Source: Nonomuraea roseoviolacea subsp. carminata (GTDB taxonomy: Bacteria; Actinomycetota; Actinomycetes; Streptosporangiales; Streptosporangiaceae). From it: DNA of 64,000 nt. A program made the translations under genes and the position numbers. Under the pieces are notes generated by a model that made no database searches, was not told where the DNA came from, and saw only the letters and a list, made by a program, of their open reading frames with translations. Location of the stretch: positions 3,472,001 to 3,536,000 of the forward strand of contig NZ_JAMZEC010000001.1 of the NCBI RefSeq assembly GCF_024172185.1, in the 5' to 3' direction. Of this stretch, positions 54,604 to 63,552 are shown in pieces; positions within the stretch are counted from its first letter, which is position 1, and the number at the start of each line of letters is the position of its first letter.

Positions 54604-57321
54604 CTAGTCGCGCGCCCCGGGGGCCGCCATCGCCCCCCTCACCCCGGCGAACCCGTCGCCCACGTACGCCGCGAGCTGCAGGAAGGCGTCACGGGTGGGC
54701 TCCTGCAGCCGGTCCAGGTCGATCTCCGCGCCCTCCTCCAGATGCGGGTCGTACGGCACGCGGATCACCGCCCGGCACCGGGCCGCGAAGTGGGCCTCCA
54801 GCTTGTTGATGTCGACCGCCGACTTCGTGCGCGGCCGGACGCTGCACAGCACGACCGTGGCGTCGCGCACCAGGTCGCCGTAGTGGTGCGCCTCCAGCCA
54901 GTCGAGCGTCGCCGACGCGGCCCGCGCGCCGTCCACCGACGGCGAGCTGACCAGCACGATCTGGTCGGCCAGGCCGAGCACGCCGCCCATCGCCGAGTGC
55001 AGCAGCCCGGTGCCGCAGTCGGTGATGCAGATCGAGTAGAAGTTCTCCAGCACCTGCGAGACGGCCTGGTAGTCCGCGCCGCTGAACGCCTCCGACACCG
55101 ACGGGTCGCGGTCGGAGGCCAGCACCTCCAGCCGCGAGGGCGCCTGCGAGGTGAACGCCCTGATGTCCACGTACCTCTTGACCTGCTCGCGCTCGTTGAG
55201 CAGGTCGCGGACCGTCGCCGAGGTCTCCAGCACCAGCTTGTCGGACAGGGTGCCGCGGTCGGGGTTGGCGTCGACGGCGATGACGCGGTCGCCGCGCGTC
55301 GAGGCGAGCGTCGCGCCGAGGCCGACCGTGGTCGTCGTCTTGCCGACGCCGCCCTTCAGGCTGAGGACGGCCACGCGGTGGTGCCCCGTGGCGACCGGGG
55401 TGCGGGCCCTGGACAGCAGCTCGCGGCGGCGGCGCACCTCCGGCGGCTCGCCCGGCTTGATCCAGCCGCCCGACGCCTTGTAGACCAGGCGCCGCCAGCC
55501 CTTGGAGGGGGCGTTGCGGCGGCCCCGCAGCAGGGTCTCGGGATCGAGGCTCTCGGCGGTCGGCTTGCCGGTGACCGGCGGGCGCGGGGACGCGCTGAAG
55601 ACCGGGACGGGGGCGGGGCGGCGCGGCCTGGGCGCCGGCGGCTCGACGCGCTGCGCCGGCGGCTCGGCCCGCTGCACGGTCGGCTCGGGCCGCTGCGCCG
55701 GAGGCTCGGCGTGCTGTAGGGATTGCTCGGCGCGCTGCGCGGTCGGCTCTGTCCGCTGCATCGGCTGCTCGGTGCGCTGCGCGGTCGGCTCGGTGCGCTG
55801 TACGGGCTGCTCGGTGCGCTGCGCGGTCGGGTGGGGCGTCGCGGGCGGCCGGGGGTGGTCGCGCGCCGGTTCGGGGTAGTCGGGCGGCTCGGGACGGTCG
55901 AGCGCGCTGCCCTGGGCGGCCCCCCGGCCGGACGGCGCGCCGAACGCGGGCGGGTGCGCGAGGGGCCGGACGTCGACGGTGTGCCCGTCCTCGTCGTCGA
56001 GGGGGCGGGCCGCGGCGTGGCCGGGCTCGGCCTCGTCGTCACGGGGGCGGGACAGGGCGGCGGGCCGGGTCTCGCCGGCGGTCGTCGCGTCTTCGGCGGC
56101 TGGTGTGCTTTCGGCGGATCGCGCGTGCTCGGTGGATCGCGCGTGCTCGGTGGATCGCGCGTGCCCGGCGGTCCGGGCCTCGTCCGAGGGGCGTACCTCG
56201 TGGGCCGGACGTGCCTCGGCCGGCGGACGCACCTCGCCGGACTGACGCGTCTCGCCCGACGGGCGCGCCTCGTCCGACGGGCGCGCCTCGGACGGGCGCG
56301 GCGCGAACAGCGGCGTGTCGGACGGCGGCACCGGTCGGGGGTCCCACGCGGACGGGGGCCGCACGTTGGGAGAGGTCGCGTCCGGAGAGTCGGGATCGTC
56401 GGCAGGGGCGGTCTCGGCGGACGGGGTCTCCGCGGGGCCCGGCTCGGACGTGCGCGTCTCGCCGGGGCCGGCGGTCGCGGACAGGTCTGACACCTCGGCG
56501 GAGCCGGCGGTCGCGGACGGGTCCGGCACCTCGCCGGAGCCGGACGTCGCGGAAGGGCCGGACTCGGCGGACGGAGGCGTCAGCGTGGGGTGGGTCTCGG
56601 AGGGGTACGCGTCGAAGGCGCTGAAGCGCTCCGGCGGCAGCGGCCACTCCAGGGGCTCCGGCCACCCGGCGCGCTCGTCCGCCGCCCGCCCCCCTGCCGC
56701 GGGGCCGTCACCCTCGCGCGCCGGGCGCGGCTCGGGCAGCGAGGGGTACGTGTCGCCGTCGTCAGCCCGGGGCAGCGGCTTGAGCGGCTCCAGGAACGCG
56801 TCGGGCCCGGCCTGCGGCAGGTCGTCGCGGTCGTCGCGTGGCTGCGCCTCGAACGGCGCCGCCGGGGTCTCGAAGGCCGACGCCTCGCCGAACGCGCCCG
56901 AAAGCCCCTCTCGCTCCGGCCCGTATCCGGACGTCTGGTCGTACCCGGAGGTCTGCTCGTATCCGGAGGTCTGCTCGTAGCCGGAGGTCTGGTCGTACCC
57001 AGCGGTCTGCTCGTAGCCCGGCGTCCGGCCGAACGGCGACGGCGGCTCCAGCCACTGCGTGGAGCCGTCGCCCGCCTCCTCCTCCGCGCCGGATGGCGGT
57101 TCGGGGTCGTACAGCGACCCGGCCGCGGCGCGGAACAGCGGCTGCGGCGGCGCCTCCGGCGGCGTCACCGACCGCCACGGGTCCTGCGGGTACGGCGAGG
57201 CGGACCGGTCGTCACCGGAACCGGTGGAACCGCCCGGGACGGGCGCCTCCTCCGTCTCCTTGATCGCGTCGAGCCAGGCGAGCTGCTCCTCGAGCGATTC
57301 CTCGCGATCGTGTCTCGCCAC
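54604..57321 (-). CDS. EspI-like ParA/MinD-type ATPase with long low-complexity N terminus
   Basis: A 905-aa protein. The C-terminal 250 residues are a MinD/ParA ATPase with deviant Walker A LKGGVGKTTT and a SICITDCGTG Walker-B-like strand. The preceding 600 residues are disordered and Pro/Glu/Arg rich, with hexapeptide repeats GY(E/D)QTS (encoded about 56930-57020), ARSTEHARSTEHARS units and QRTEP/QRAEP repeats. The architecture resembles EspI, which modulates type VII secretion in mycobacteria. The GTG at 57321 has AGGGGG upstream. No ESX core genes are nearby. Confidence 0.8.
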   Translation of the reverse strand: MARHDREESLEEQLAWLDAIKETEEAPVPGGSTGSGDDRSASPYPQDPWRSVTPPEAPPQPLFRAAAGSLYDPEPPSGAEEEAGDGSTQWLEPPSPFGRTPGYEQTAGYDQTSGYEQTSGYEQTSGYDQTSGYGPEREGLSGAFGEASAFETPAAPFEAQPRDDRDDLPQAGPDAFLEPLKPLPRADDGDTYPSLPEPRPAREGDGPAAGGRAADERAGWPEPLEWPLPPERFSAFDAYPSETHPTLTPPSAESGPSATSGSGEVPDPSATAGSAEVSDLSATAGPGETRTSEPGPAETPSAETAPADDPDSPDATSPNVRPPSAWDPRPVPPSDTPLFAPRPSEARPSDEARPSGETRQSGEVRPPAEARPAHEVRPSDEARTAGHARSTEHARSTEHARSAESTPAAEDATTAGETRPAALSRPRDDEAEPGHAAARPLDDEDGHTVDVRPLAHPPAFGAPSGRGAAQGSALDRPEPPDYPEPARDHPRPPATPHPTAQRTEQPVQRTEPTAQRTEQPMQRTEPTAQRAEQSLQHAEPPAQRPEPTVQRAEPPAQRVEPPAPRPRRPAPVPVFSASPRPPVTGKPTAESLDPETLLRGRRNAPSKGWRRLVYKASGGWIKPGEPPEVRRRRELLSRARTPVATGHHRVAVLSLKGGVGKTTTTVGLGATLASTRGDRVIAVDANPDRGTLSDKLVLETSATVRDLLNEREQVKRYVDIRAFTSQAPSRLEVLASDRDPSVSEAFSGADYQAVSQVLENFYSICITDCGTGLLHSAMGGVLGLADQIVLVSSPSVDGARAASATLDWLEAHHYGDLVRDATVVLCSVRPRTKSAVDINKLEAHFAARCRAVIRVPYDPHLEEGAEIDLDRLQEPTRDAFLQLAAYVGDGFAGVRGAMAAPGARD

Positions 57322-57434
57322 CGTGTTCCCCCTCGGGTGGGTGTAAAGGGGCAGCAAATATTCTGAAGATTAACGCCATGTGTTCCCATGGTCGCAGGCA
57401 ACCCACAACTTCTTTGCCCGGTTACGGTGGTGCC

Positions 57435-58391
57435 ATGCGAGCCATCGAGATCGTCCGGCCGGGCGGCCCAGAGGTCCTGGAGTGGCGTGAGGTGCCCGAC
57501 CCGCGCCCCGAGCAGGGCCAGGTCGTCATCGACGTGGCCGCGGCCGGGGTCAACAGAGCCGACGTCCTCCAGCGCAAGGGGTTCTACGACCCGCCTCCCG
57601 GCGCCCCGCCGTACCCGGGGCTGGAGGTCTCCGGCGTGGTGGCGGAGGTCGGCGCGGGCGTTCCGGGCCTCGCGCCCGGCGACGAGGTGTGCGCGCTGCT
57701 CGCCGGCGGCGGCTACGCCGAGCGGGTGGCCGTGCCGTGGGAGCAGGTGATGCCGGTGCCCGAGGGCGTCCCGCTGGCGGACGCGGCGGCGCTGCCCGAG
57801 GTGGCCTGCACGGTGTGGTCCAACGTCTTCATGCTGGCCCGGCTGCGCAAGGGCGAGACGCTGCTGGTCCACGGCGGGGCGAGCGGGATCGGCACGTTCG
57901 CGGTGCAGCTCGCCAAGGCGCTCGGCTCCCAGGTGGTGACCACGGCCGGGAGCGAGGCCAAGCTGCGGCGGCTGCGGGAGCTCGGCGCGGACGAGACCGT
58001 CAACTACCGCGAGCAGGACTTCTCGGAGCTGGTGCGGGCCGACGTGGTCCTCGACATCATCGGGGGCTCCTACCTGGCCGGCAACCTCAAGGCGCTCAAC
58101 CCCGGCGGCCGGCTGGTGATCATCGCCCTCCAGGGCGGCGCCAGGGCCGAGATCGACCTCGGCGTCCTGCTGACCAAGCGCCTGTCGGTCCACGGCACCA
58201 CGCTGCGCGCCCGGCCCGTCGAGGAGAAGGGCGTCATCGTCCGCAGCGTCGCCGACAACGTCTGGCCGCTGGTCGGCGCGGGGGCGGTGCGTCCCGTGGT
58301 GCACGCGCGGGTGCCGATGAGCGACGCGGCCGAGGCGCACCGCATGCTGGATTCCGGCGAACACATCGGCAAGATCCTGCTAGTACGGTGA
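57435..58391 (+). CDS. NAD(P)H-quinone oxidoreductase, zeta-crystallin/PIG3-like
   Basis: A 318-aa MDR enzyme without zinc ligands. The N-terminal GroES-like part has NRADVLQRKGFYDPPPGAPPY, the PIG3/QOR signature. The NADPH motif is VHGGASGIGTFAVQLAKALG. It reduces quinones or related alpha,beta-unsaturated carbonyls. ATG 57435 is divergent from the EspI-like gene and lies just upstream of bpa; the gap to bpa is only 5 bp, so the two are probably cotranscribed. Confidence 0.9.
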   Translation: MRAIEIVRPGGPEVLEWREVPDPRPEQGQVVIDVAAAGVNRADVLQRKGFYDPPPGAPPYPGLEVSGVVAEVGAGVPGLAPGDEVCALLAGGGYAERVAVPWEQVMPVPEGVPLADAAALPEVACTVWSNVFMLARLRKGETLLVHGGASGIGTFAVQLAKALGSQVVTTAGSEAKLRRLRELGADETVNYREQDFSELVRADVVLDIIGGSYLAGNLKALNPGGRLVIIALQGGARAEIDLGVLLTKRLSVHGTTLRARPVEEKGVIVRSVADNVWPLVGAGAVRPVVHARVPMSDAAEAHRMLDSGEHIGKILLVR

Positions 58392-58396
58392 AACCT

Positions 58397-58903
58397 ATGA
58401 GTGCTGAGGACAACAACACCTCTCGCATCGTGGTGGTCGGTCCCGACTTCCAGGGGCAGAGTGACAGTGGTGAAGAGGAGCGCTCGGTCACCAACCTGGT
58501 CGAGCAGCCCGCCAAGGTCATGCGTATCGGCAGCATGATCCGCCAGCTCCTGGAGGAGGTCCGCGCGGCCCCTCTGGACGAGGCCAGCCGCAAGCGGCTG
58601 AAGGAGATCCACCAGTCCTCGATCAAGGAGCTGGAGGACGGCCTGGCGCCCGAGCTGGTCGACGAGCTGGAACGGCTGTCGCTGCCGTTCACCGACGACA
58701 ACGGCACGCCGCCGAGCGACGCGGAGCTGCGCATCGCCCACGCGCAGCTCGTGGGCTGGCTTGAAGGGTTGTTCCACGGGATCCAGACCACGCTGTTCGC
58801 GCAGCAGATGGCGGCCCGGGCGCAGTTGGAGCAGATGCGCAGGGCGCTGCCCGGCGTGCCGCACGGCGACGCCCCGCCCGGCGGCTCCGGCCCCTACCTG
58901 TAG
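58397..58903 (+). CDS. bpa: bacterial proteasome activator
   Basis: A 168-aa ring-forming, ATP-independent activator of the actinobacterial 20S proteasome. It has a variable N terminus (IVVVGPDFQG), then a four-helix core (AKVMRIGSMIRQLLEEVRAA; SSIKELEDGLAPELVDELERL; AQLVGWLEGLFHGIQTTLFA), and ends in GPYL. The C-terminal tail that docks into the proteasome alpha ring is GQYL in the mycobacterial protein; here Gln is replaced by Pro, with the tyrosine kept. The last 10 bp overlap the convergent HAD gene. Confidence 0.93.
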   Translation: MSAEDNNTSRIVVVGPDFQGQSDSGEEERSVTNLVEQPAKVMRIGSMIRQLLEEVRAAPLDEASRKRLKEIHQSSIKELEDGLAPELVDELERLSLPFTDDNGTPPSDAELRIAHAQLVGWLEGLFHGIQTTLFAQQMAARAQLEQMRRALPGVPHGDAPPGGSGPYL

Positions 58904-59721
58904 TCCGGGGAGGGCGGCGCGTAGAGCCGCTCCAGCACGCGGGCCACACCGTCGTCGTCGTTGGCCGCCGTCACGTGATCGACCGCGGCCAGCACGTCGG
59001 GATGCGCGTTGGCCACGGCGTACGACGTGCCTGCCCAGCTCAGCATGGGCAGGTCGTTCGGCATGTCGCCGAACGCCACGACCTCCGACGGCTTGATCTC
59101 GTGCCGCTCCGCGAGCACGGCCAGCGCCGTGGCCTTCGTCACACCGTGAGCGCTCATCTCGATGAGGCTGCGGCCGCTGGAGTGCGTGGCGGTCACGAGG
59201 TGCCCCACGAGCTCGTGGACGGTCGCGTGGAGCGTGTCGGGGTCCATGCGGGGGTGGAGGGCGAGCAGCTTGGCGCAGGGCTGCGACGTCAGCGTGCCGG
59301 CGCCGACCCGCAGGCCGCCGACGGCCTTGCTGTCCCATCCGCCGAGCGGGAATTGGGACTCATGCGCAAATCCCCCCTCATACTCGACCGAAAATGCGAG
59401 TTCGGGCACGTTCGCTCTTAGCTGAGCGACGACTTGTTCCAGTACATCCACCGCGATCAGGTGCGATTCGACTATGCGTTCCGTATGCAGGTCGTAGATC
59501 AGCGCCCCGTTCGCACAGATTGCCAGCCCACGGTGACGCAGCGCACCCGCCACTCCGCTCATCCACCGCGGCGGCCGGCCGGTGACGAACACCAGCATGG
59601 CGCCCGCCTCCTCGACTCTGGCGAAGGCCGCGGCCGTGCGGGGAGAGATGGTTCCGTCGGCGCGCAGGGCGGTGCCGTCGAGGTCGGTGGCCACGAGACG
59701 CGGCGCGGGGAGACTCTGCAT
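58894..59721 (-). CDS. HAD-superfamily Cof-type phosphatase
   Basis: A 275-aa HAD hydrolase of the Cof/IIB type. Motif I is LVATDLDGTAL (nucleophile and acid Asp), motif II FVTGRP, and motif IV AFGDMPNDLPML. A C2b cap lies between motifs II and III. These proteins usually dephosphorylate sugar phosphates or cofactors; the substrate is not predictable. The ATG start is well placed for motif I. It is convergent with bpa. Confidence 0.9.
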   Translation of the reverse strand: MQSLPAPRLVATDLDGTALRADGTISPRTAAAFARVEEAGAMLVFVTGRPPRWMSGVAGALRHRGLAICANGALIYDLHTERIVESHLIAVDVLEQVVAQLRANVPELAFSVEYEGGFAHESQFPLGGWDSKAVGGLRVGAGTLTSQPCAKLLALHPRMDPDTLHATVHELVGHLVTATHSSGRSLIEMSAHGVTKATALAVLAERHEIKPSEVVAFGDMPNDLPMLSWAGTSYAVANAHPDVLAAVDHVTAANDDDGVARVLERLYAPPSPDYR

Positions 59722-59892
59722 AACACGTTCCAGTTTGCCGGGTGATGCCGCCGGCCAGAAATCTTCCCAGGGACGGGAACACCGACGCGCCAGAATGGTG
59801 TTAGATGTGGAGGCGTTGTATTAGCTGATCCCGTAGTGAAAACCAGCATGACTTTGTCTGAGCCACCCCGGGTTGCTGCTGTACGACACACC

Positions 59893-59915
59893 GGGACCCG
59901 CGAGGTGCGGGTCCC
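59893..59915 (+). promoter_or_regulatory. hairpin in cold-shock gene leader
   Basis: GGGACCCGC (59893-59901) pairs perfectly with GCGGGTCCC (59907-59915) around a GAGGT loop, 29 bp upstream of the cold-shock protein start and before its AGGGAGAG ribosome-binding site. A leader structure affecting translation or stability is plausible, as cold-shock mRNAs often have structured leaders. Confidence 0.5.
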
Positions 59916-59944
59916 ATAGATTCACATCCTGAGGGAGAGCTTTT

Positions 59945-60148
59945 ATGGCTCAGGGAACCGTCAAGTGGTTCAACGCTGAGAAGGGCTTCGGCTTCATCGC
60001 CCCGGACGGCGGTGCGCCGGACGTGTTCGTGCACTTCTCCGAGATCGTCGGCAACGGCTACCGCAGCCTTGAAGACGGCCAGCGGGTCGAGTTCGAGATC
60101 ACGCAGGGCCAGAAGGGGCCGCAGGCCTCCCAGGTCCGTGCCATCTGA
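59945..60148 (+). CDS. cold-shock protein
   Basis: A 67-aa CspA-family single-strand nucleic-acid chaperone. RNP1 (KGFGFI) and RNP2 (DVFVHFSEI) motifs are intact, starting [14 protein letters not shown]. It has AGGGAGAG about 6 nt before the ATG, a structured leader and a strong terminator, so it is a monocistronic unit. Confidence 0.97.
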   Translation: MAQGTVKWFNAEKGFGFIAPDGGAPDVFVHFSEIVGNGYRSLEDGQRVEFEITQGQKGPQASQVRAI

Positions 60149-60164
60149 CCTGTAGCAGCGAGAT

Positions 60165-60197
60165 AGGCCGGGGTTCGCTTCCAGCGGGCCCCGGCCT
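60165..60197 (+). terminator. intrinsic terminator after cold-shock gene
   Basis: GGCCGGGG (60166-60173) pairs with CCCCGGCC (60189-60196), flanked by an A-T pair and followed by TTTC. It lies 17 bp after the cold-shock stop. Confidence 0.85.
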
Positions 60198-60292
60198 TTC
60201 GCGTTCCCGGGTCCGCCTGCTTTCCTGATCACGAATGTGACTCAACTCACGTACCGCCGAACCCGCACCCCCGGACGATCATCAACCTCGGT

Positions 60293-60724
60293 ATGAGGTA
60301 CGCGTGGCTGTGCCATCCGGTGACCGTGGCCGGCGTGGTGGTCCTGCTTCTCAACGACCACCTGCTCAAGCAGACCTGGCCCGGGTTCGTCACGGGCAAG
60401 CTGAGCGACGTCGCGGGGCTCGTGGTCGCGCCGCCACTGGCCGCCCTGCTCTTCCGGAGACGGGCCGATCTGGCGGCGACCCTGCTCACCGGCGCGCTCT
60501 TCACGCTCGCCAAGACGACGCAGACGGGCGCGGAGGCAGCCTCCCATCTCTTCACCCTCGTGGCGGGTCCTTCGCACGTCCTGGACGATCCCACGGACCT
60601 CCTGGCCCTGCCCGCGCTCGCCCTTACGGCCAGGCGGTGGCCGCCGCGGTCGTGCTCACCCTGGGGGTGGTGGCCGGGGTCACCGTCCTCGTCAGGCGTG
60701 AGGCTCTGCGGGAGGACGTCTTGA
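60293..60724 (+). CDS. small membrane protein, probably frameshifted
   Basis: The open frame encodes 143 aa of a small membrane protein (MRYAWLCHPVTVAGVVVLLL, later PTDLLALPALALTA). After residue about 113 it turns into a Trp/Ser/Pro/Arg-rich tail, while the overlapping frame (ending 60792) continues as a hydrophobic helix (VAAAVVLTLGVVAGVTVLV). A minus-one shift near 60630-60640 would restore a longer membrane protein ending at 60792. Either a true frameshift mutation or a sequence error explains it. Function unknown. Confidence 0.55.
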   Translation: MRYAWLCHPVTVAGVVVLLLNDHLLKQTWPGFVTGKLSDVAGLVVAPPLAALLFRRRADLAATLLTGALFTLAKTTQTGAEAASHLFTLVAGPSHVLDDPTDLLALPALALTARRWPPRSCSPWGWWPGSPSSSGVRLCGRTS

Positions 60725-60792
60725 GGAGCGCCGCCATCGATGCCGCGCGCCGTCCTGGCGGACACCGCCCGCCGGGAGACACGCCGCTCTGA

Positions 60793-61099
60793 GACGCACC
60801 ACCCTCCTGGGCGACGAGGCGAACCGCCCTCCGCCCTGAGACAGACCAGCCTGTCGCCCTGCCACGGACCGCCCTCCGTTCGGGGAGGCGGAGCCTGGGG
60901 CGGGGCTGGGGGACCTGGAGCGGACCTGTGGGCGGATCGGAGGACCTGGGGCCGACCTGTGGGCGGGCCGGGGGATCTCAGGCGGACCTGTGGGCGGGCC
61001 TCTCTCAAGGAACCGCGATCCAGACCGAGCCCTCTCAAGAGGGGACGGGTCGAGGCGCCGGGGCACGAGTGTCACGTGCCCCGGGCCGCGCGTGTCCGG
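60793..61099. other. 307-bp intergenic region with repeats
   Basis: No gene is supported here. The left part is GC-rich without frame bias, and the right part carries a 31-bp tandem repeat. It separates the membrane-protein gene from the convergent serS. Confidence 0.6.
60906..60998. repeat. 31-bp tandem repeat, three copies
   Basis: Units 60906-60936, 60937-60967 and 60968-60998 share the core GACCTGTGGGCGG and an upstream GGRGGAYCT block. The copies are imperfect. They lie about 100 bp downstream of the serS stop. Confidence 0.85.
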
Positions 61100-62362
61100 C
61101 TACTTCGGCGGCTCCAGCACCTCAAGCCCCACGTACGGGCGCAGCGCCTTGGGCAGGACGACCGAGCCGTCGGCCTGCTGGTGGTTCTCCAGGATGGCGA
61201 CGATCCAGCGGGTGGTGGCCAGCGTGCCGTTGAGCGTCGCCAGGTGCTGCGGCTTGCCGTCCTTGTCGCGGAAGCGCACCGCCAGCCGCCGGGCCTGGAA
61301 CTCCGTGCAGTTGGAGGTCGAGCTCAGCTCCCGGTAGCGGCCCTGGCTGGGGATCCACGCCTCGCAGTCGAACTTGCGCGCCGCCGACATGCCGAGGTCG
61401 CCCGCCGCCGTGTCGATGACCCGGTAGGGCAGCTCCAGGGCGTCGAGCATCTCCTTCTCCCAGGCCAGCAGCCGCCGGTGCTCCTCGCGGGAGTCCTCGG
61501 GCCGTACGTAGGAGAACATCTCCACCTTGTCGAACTGGTGGACCCGGATGATGCCCCTGGTGTCCTTGCCGTACGAGCCCGCCTCGCGGCGGAAGCAGGA
61601 CGACCAGCCCGCGTAGCGCAGCGGCAGCTCGTCGGCGTTGAGGATCTCCTGGGCGTGGTAGCCCGCCAGCGCCACCTCGGAGGTGCCGACCAGGTAGAGG
61701 TCGTCCTCGGGGAGGCGGTAGATCTCCTTGTCGTGGGCCACGTGGAAGCCCGTGCCCTGCATGGTCTCCGGCTTGACCAGCACCGGAGTGATCATGGGCG
61801 TGAAGCCGTTGGCGATGGCGTGCTGCATCGCCATGTTGAGCAGGCCGAGCTGGAGCCGGGCGCCGACGCCCTTGAGGAAGAAGAACCGCGAGCCGGACAC
61901 CTTGGCGCCCCGCTCCATGTCGATGGCGTCGAGCAGCTCGCCGAGCTCCAGGTGGTCGCGCGGCTCGAAGTCGAACTGCCGCGGCTCGCCGAAGGTCTCC
62001 AGGACGACGTAGTCGTCCTCGCCGCCGTGCGGGGCGTCCTCCTCGACGATGTTGGGCACGGTCTGCATGAGCTCGTCGAGCTCGGCCCCGAGCGCCTCGG
62101 CCTCCGCCTCGGCGGCCTTGACCTCGGCCGCGAGCTCCTTGGCCCGGGCCAGCAGCGCGGCCTTCTCCTCGCCCTGCGCCTTGGAGACCGACTTGCCGAA
62201 ACTCTTCTGCTCGGCGCGCAGCGACTCGAACTTGGTCAGCGCGGAGCGTCGGCGCTCGTCGAGGTCGAGCAGCGTGTCGACGACGGCGTCGTCCTCACCG
62301 CGGGCACGCTGCGACGCCCGGAGCCGGTCGGGGTCCTCACGAAGGGTACGCAGGTCAATCAC
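61100..62362 (-). CDS. serS: seryl-tRNA synthetase
   Basis: A 420-aa class II synthetase. The N-terminal antiparallel coiled coil spans residues about 25-105 (rich in Ala, Glu and Lys). The catalytic core has motif 2 ([24 protein letters not shown]) and motif 3 ([14 protein letters not shown] [17 protein letters not shown]). The start is GTG with [17 protein letters not shown], as in other actinobacterial SerRS. No antibiotic-related duplication is apparent; it looks like the housekeeping copy. Confidence 0.97.
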   Translation of the reverse strand: MIDLRTLREDPDRLRASQRARGEDDAVVDTLLDLDERRRSALTKFESLRAEQKSFGKSVSKAQGEEKAALLARAKELAAEVKAAEAEAEALGAELDELMQTVPNIVEEDAPHGGEDDYVVLETFGEPRQFDFEPRDHLELGELLDAIDMERGAKVSGSRFFFLKGVGARLQLGLLNMAMQHAIANGFTPMITPVLVKPETMQGTGFHVAHDKEIYRLPEDDLYLVGTSEVALAGYHAQEILNADELPLRYAGWSSCFRREAGSYGKDTRGIIRVHQFDKVEMFSYVRPEDSREEHRRLLAWEKEMLDALELPYRVIDTAAGDLGMSAARKFDCEAWIPSQGRYRELSSTSNCTEFQARRLAVRFRDKDGKPQHLATLNGTLATTRWIVAILENHQQADGSVVLPKALRPYVGLEVLEPPK

Positions 62363-62626
62363 AAGGAAAAGGCTACCGGCGCGAAGCGTCTCCTCGCCCC
62401 TCGATTAACCGCACCGTGTCCCGCGCCGTGTCGGCACCCGGCCCGACCCGCGCGCGTCCACGACCGGAACGGGTGTCGAACCTGCCCGCGCGAGTCCACG
62501 ACCGGGGCGGACACTGGACCTGACCCGCGCGGACCGGGGCCGGGGCGTGGACGAGGGCGGCGCCCACGTGATCAGGGGGCGGCGCCGGACCTGACCGGCG
62601 CGGATCCCGGCCGGCCACCAGCGGCG

Positions 62627-63550
62627 TCAGACCTGGCCGGCGCGGATCCTGGCCAGCCAGTCGCCCGCCTCGGCGAACTCCTCGTCCGTCGTGCCGCGCT
62701 TGACCCGGGGTTCGACCCCGTCGGCCCGCGGATAACTGCCGAGGAAGCGCACCTCGCCGCAGATGCGGTGCAGGCCCGCGATGGCCTCGCCGACCCGGGC
62801 GTCGGCGACGTGGCCCTCGAAGTCGAAGTGGAAGAAGTAGCGGCCGATGCCGTCGCCGGTGGGCCGCGACTCGATGCGCGTCAGGTTGACGCCGCGCACC
62901 GAGAACTCGGTCAGCATCTCCAGCAGCGCGCCGGGGTGGTCGTCGGCCAGGAAGACGACGAGCGTGGTGCGGTCGGCGCCGGTCGGCTCGGGCAGCGGAC
63001 GGCCGGGACGGGCCACCTTGACGAACCGCGTCACCGTGTCGGTGCGGTCGCCGACGTCGCCGGCCAGCTCCACCAGGCCGTAGTGCTCGCCCGCGATGCG
63101 CGCCGCGATCGCCGCGTCGTACGGGGAGCCGGGCAGCGACACCTCCTGGGCGGCGGCGGCCGTCGAAGGCGCCGCCACCACGACCGCGTCCGGCAGCTCG
63201 CGCGAGATGAACGCGCGGCACTGCGTGATCGCGGCGGGATGGGTGTAGACGCGCTTGATGTGCGGGATCTCCGTGCCGGGCCTGGCCAGCAGCGAGAAGC
63301 GCACCGGCAGCAGCAGCTCGGCGTCGATCAGCAGGGGCTCGCCCCAGGCGAACTCGTCGAGCGTCGTGGTGATCGCGCCCTCGACGGAGTTCTCCAGCGG
63401 CACCACGGCGCCGTCGGCCTCGCCGCCGCGGGCCGCGGCCAGCGCGGCGCTCACGGTCGCGCAGGGCAGGCGCTCGGCGACGGGGTCGAGGAGCCGCAGG
63501 GCTTCCTCGGTGAAGGTACCTTCGGGTCCGAGATAGGCGAGTCTGGGCAT
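62627..63550 (-). CDS. pheA: prephenate dehydratase
   Basis: A 307-aa monofunctional enzyme making phenylpyruvate. It starts MPRLAYLGPEGTFTEEAL. The catalytic TRF motif is in DTVTRFVKV, and a C-terminal ACT regulatory domain (about residues 195-275) carries the phenylalanine-sensing ESRP sequence in LTRIESRPTG. ATG 63550 lies 2 bp after the stop of the DUF4446 gene, so the two are probably cotranscribed. Confidence 0.96.
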   Translation of the reverse strand: MPRLAYLGPEGTFTEEALRLLDPVAERLPCATVSAALAAARGGEADGAVVPLENSVEGAITTTLDEFAWGEPLLIDAELLLPVRFSLLARPGTEIPHIKRVYTHPAAITQCRAFISRELPDAVVVAAPSTAAAAQEVSLPGSPYDAAIAARIAGEHYGLVELAGDVGDRTDTVTRFVKVARPGRPLPEPTGADRTTLVVFLADDHPGALLEMLTEFSVRGVNLTRIESRPTGDGIGRYFFHFDFEGHVADARVGEAIAGLHRICGEVRFLGSYPRADGVEPRVKRGTTDEEFAEAGDWLARIRAGQV

Positions 63551-63552
63551 GA

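Noticed and set aside
54604..57321. Possible FHA-kinase or secretion-substrate reading of the repeat-rich protein
   Set aside because: The only folded domain seen is a ParA/MinD ATPase; no FHA or kinase motif is present.
61100..62362. serS as an antibiotic-resistance duplicate
   Set aside because: No biosynthetic genes next to it and its sequence looks like a standard housekeeping SerRS; nothing suggests a resistant variant.
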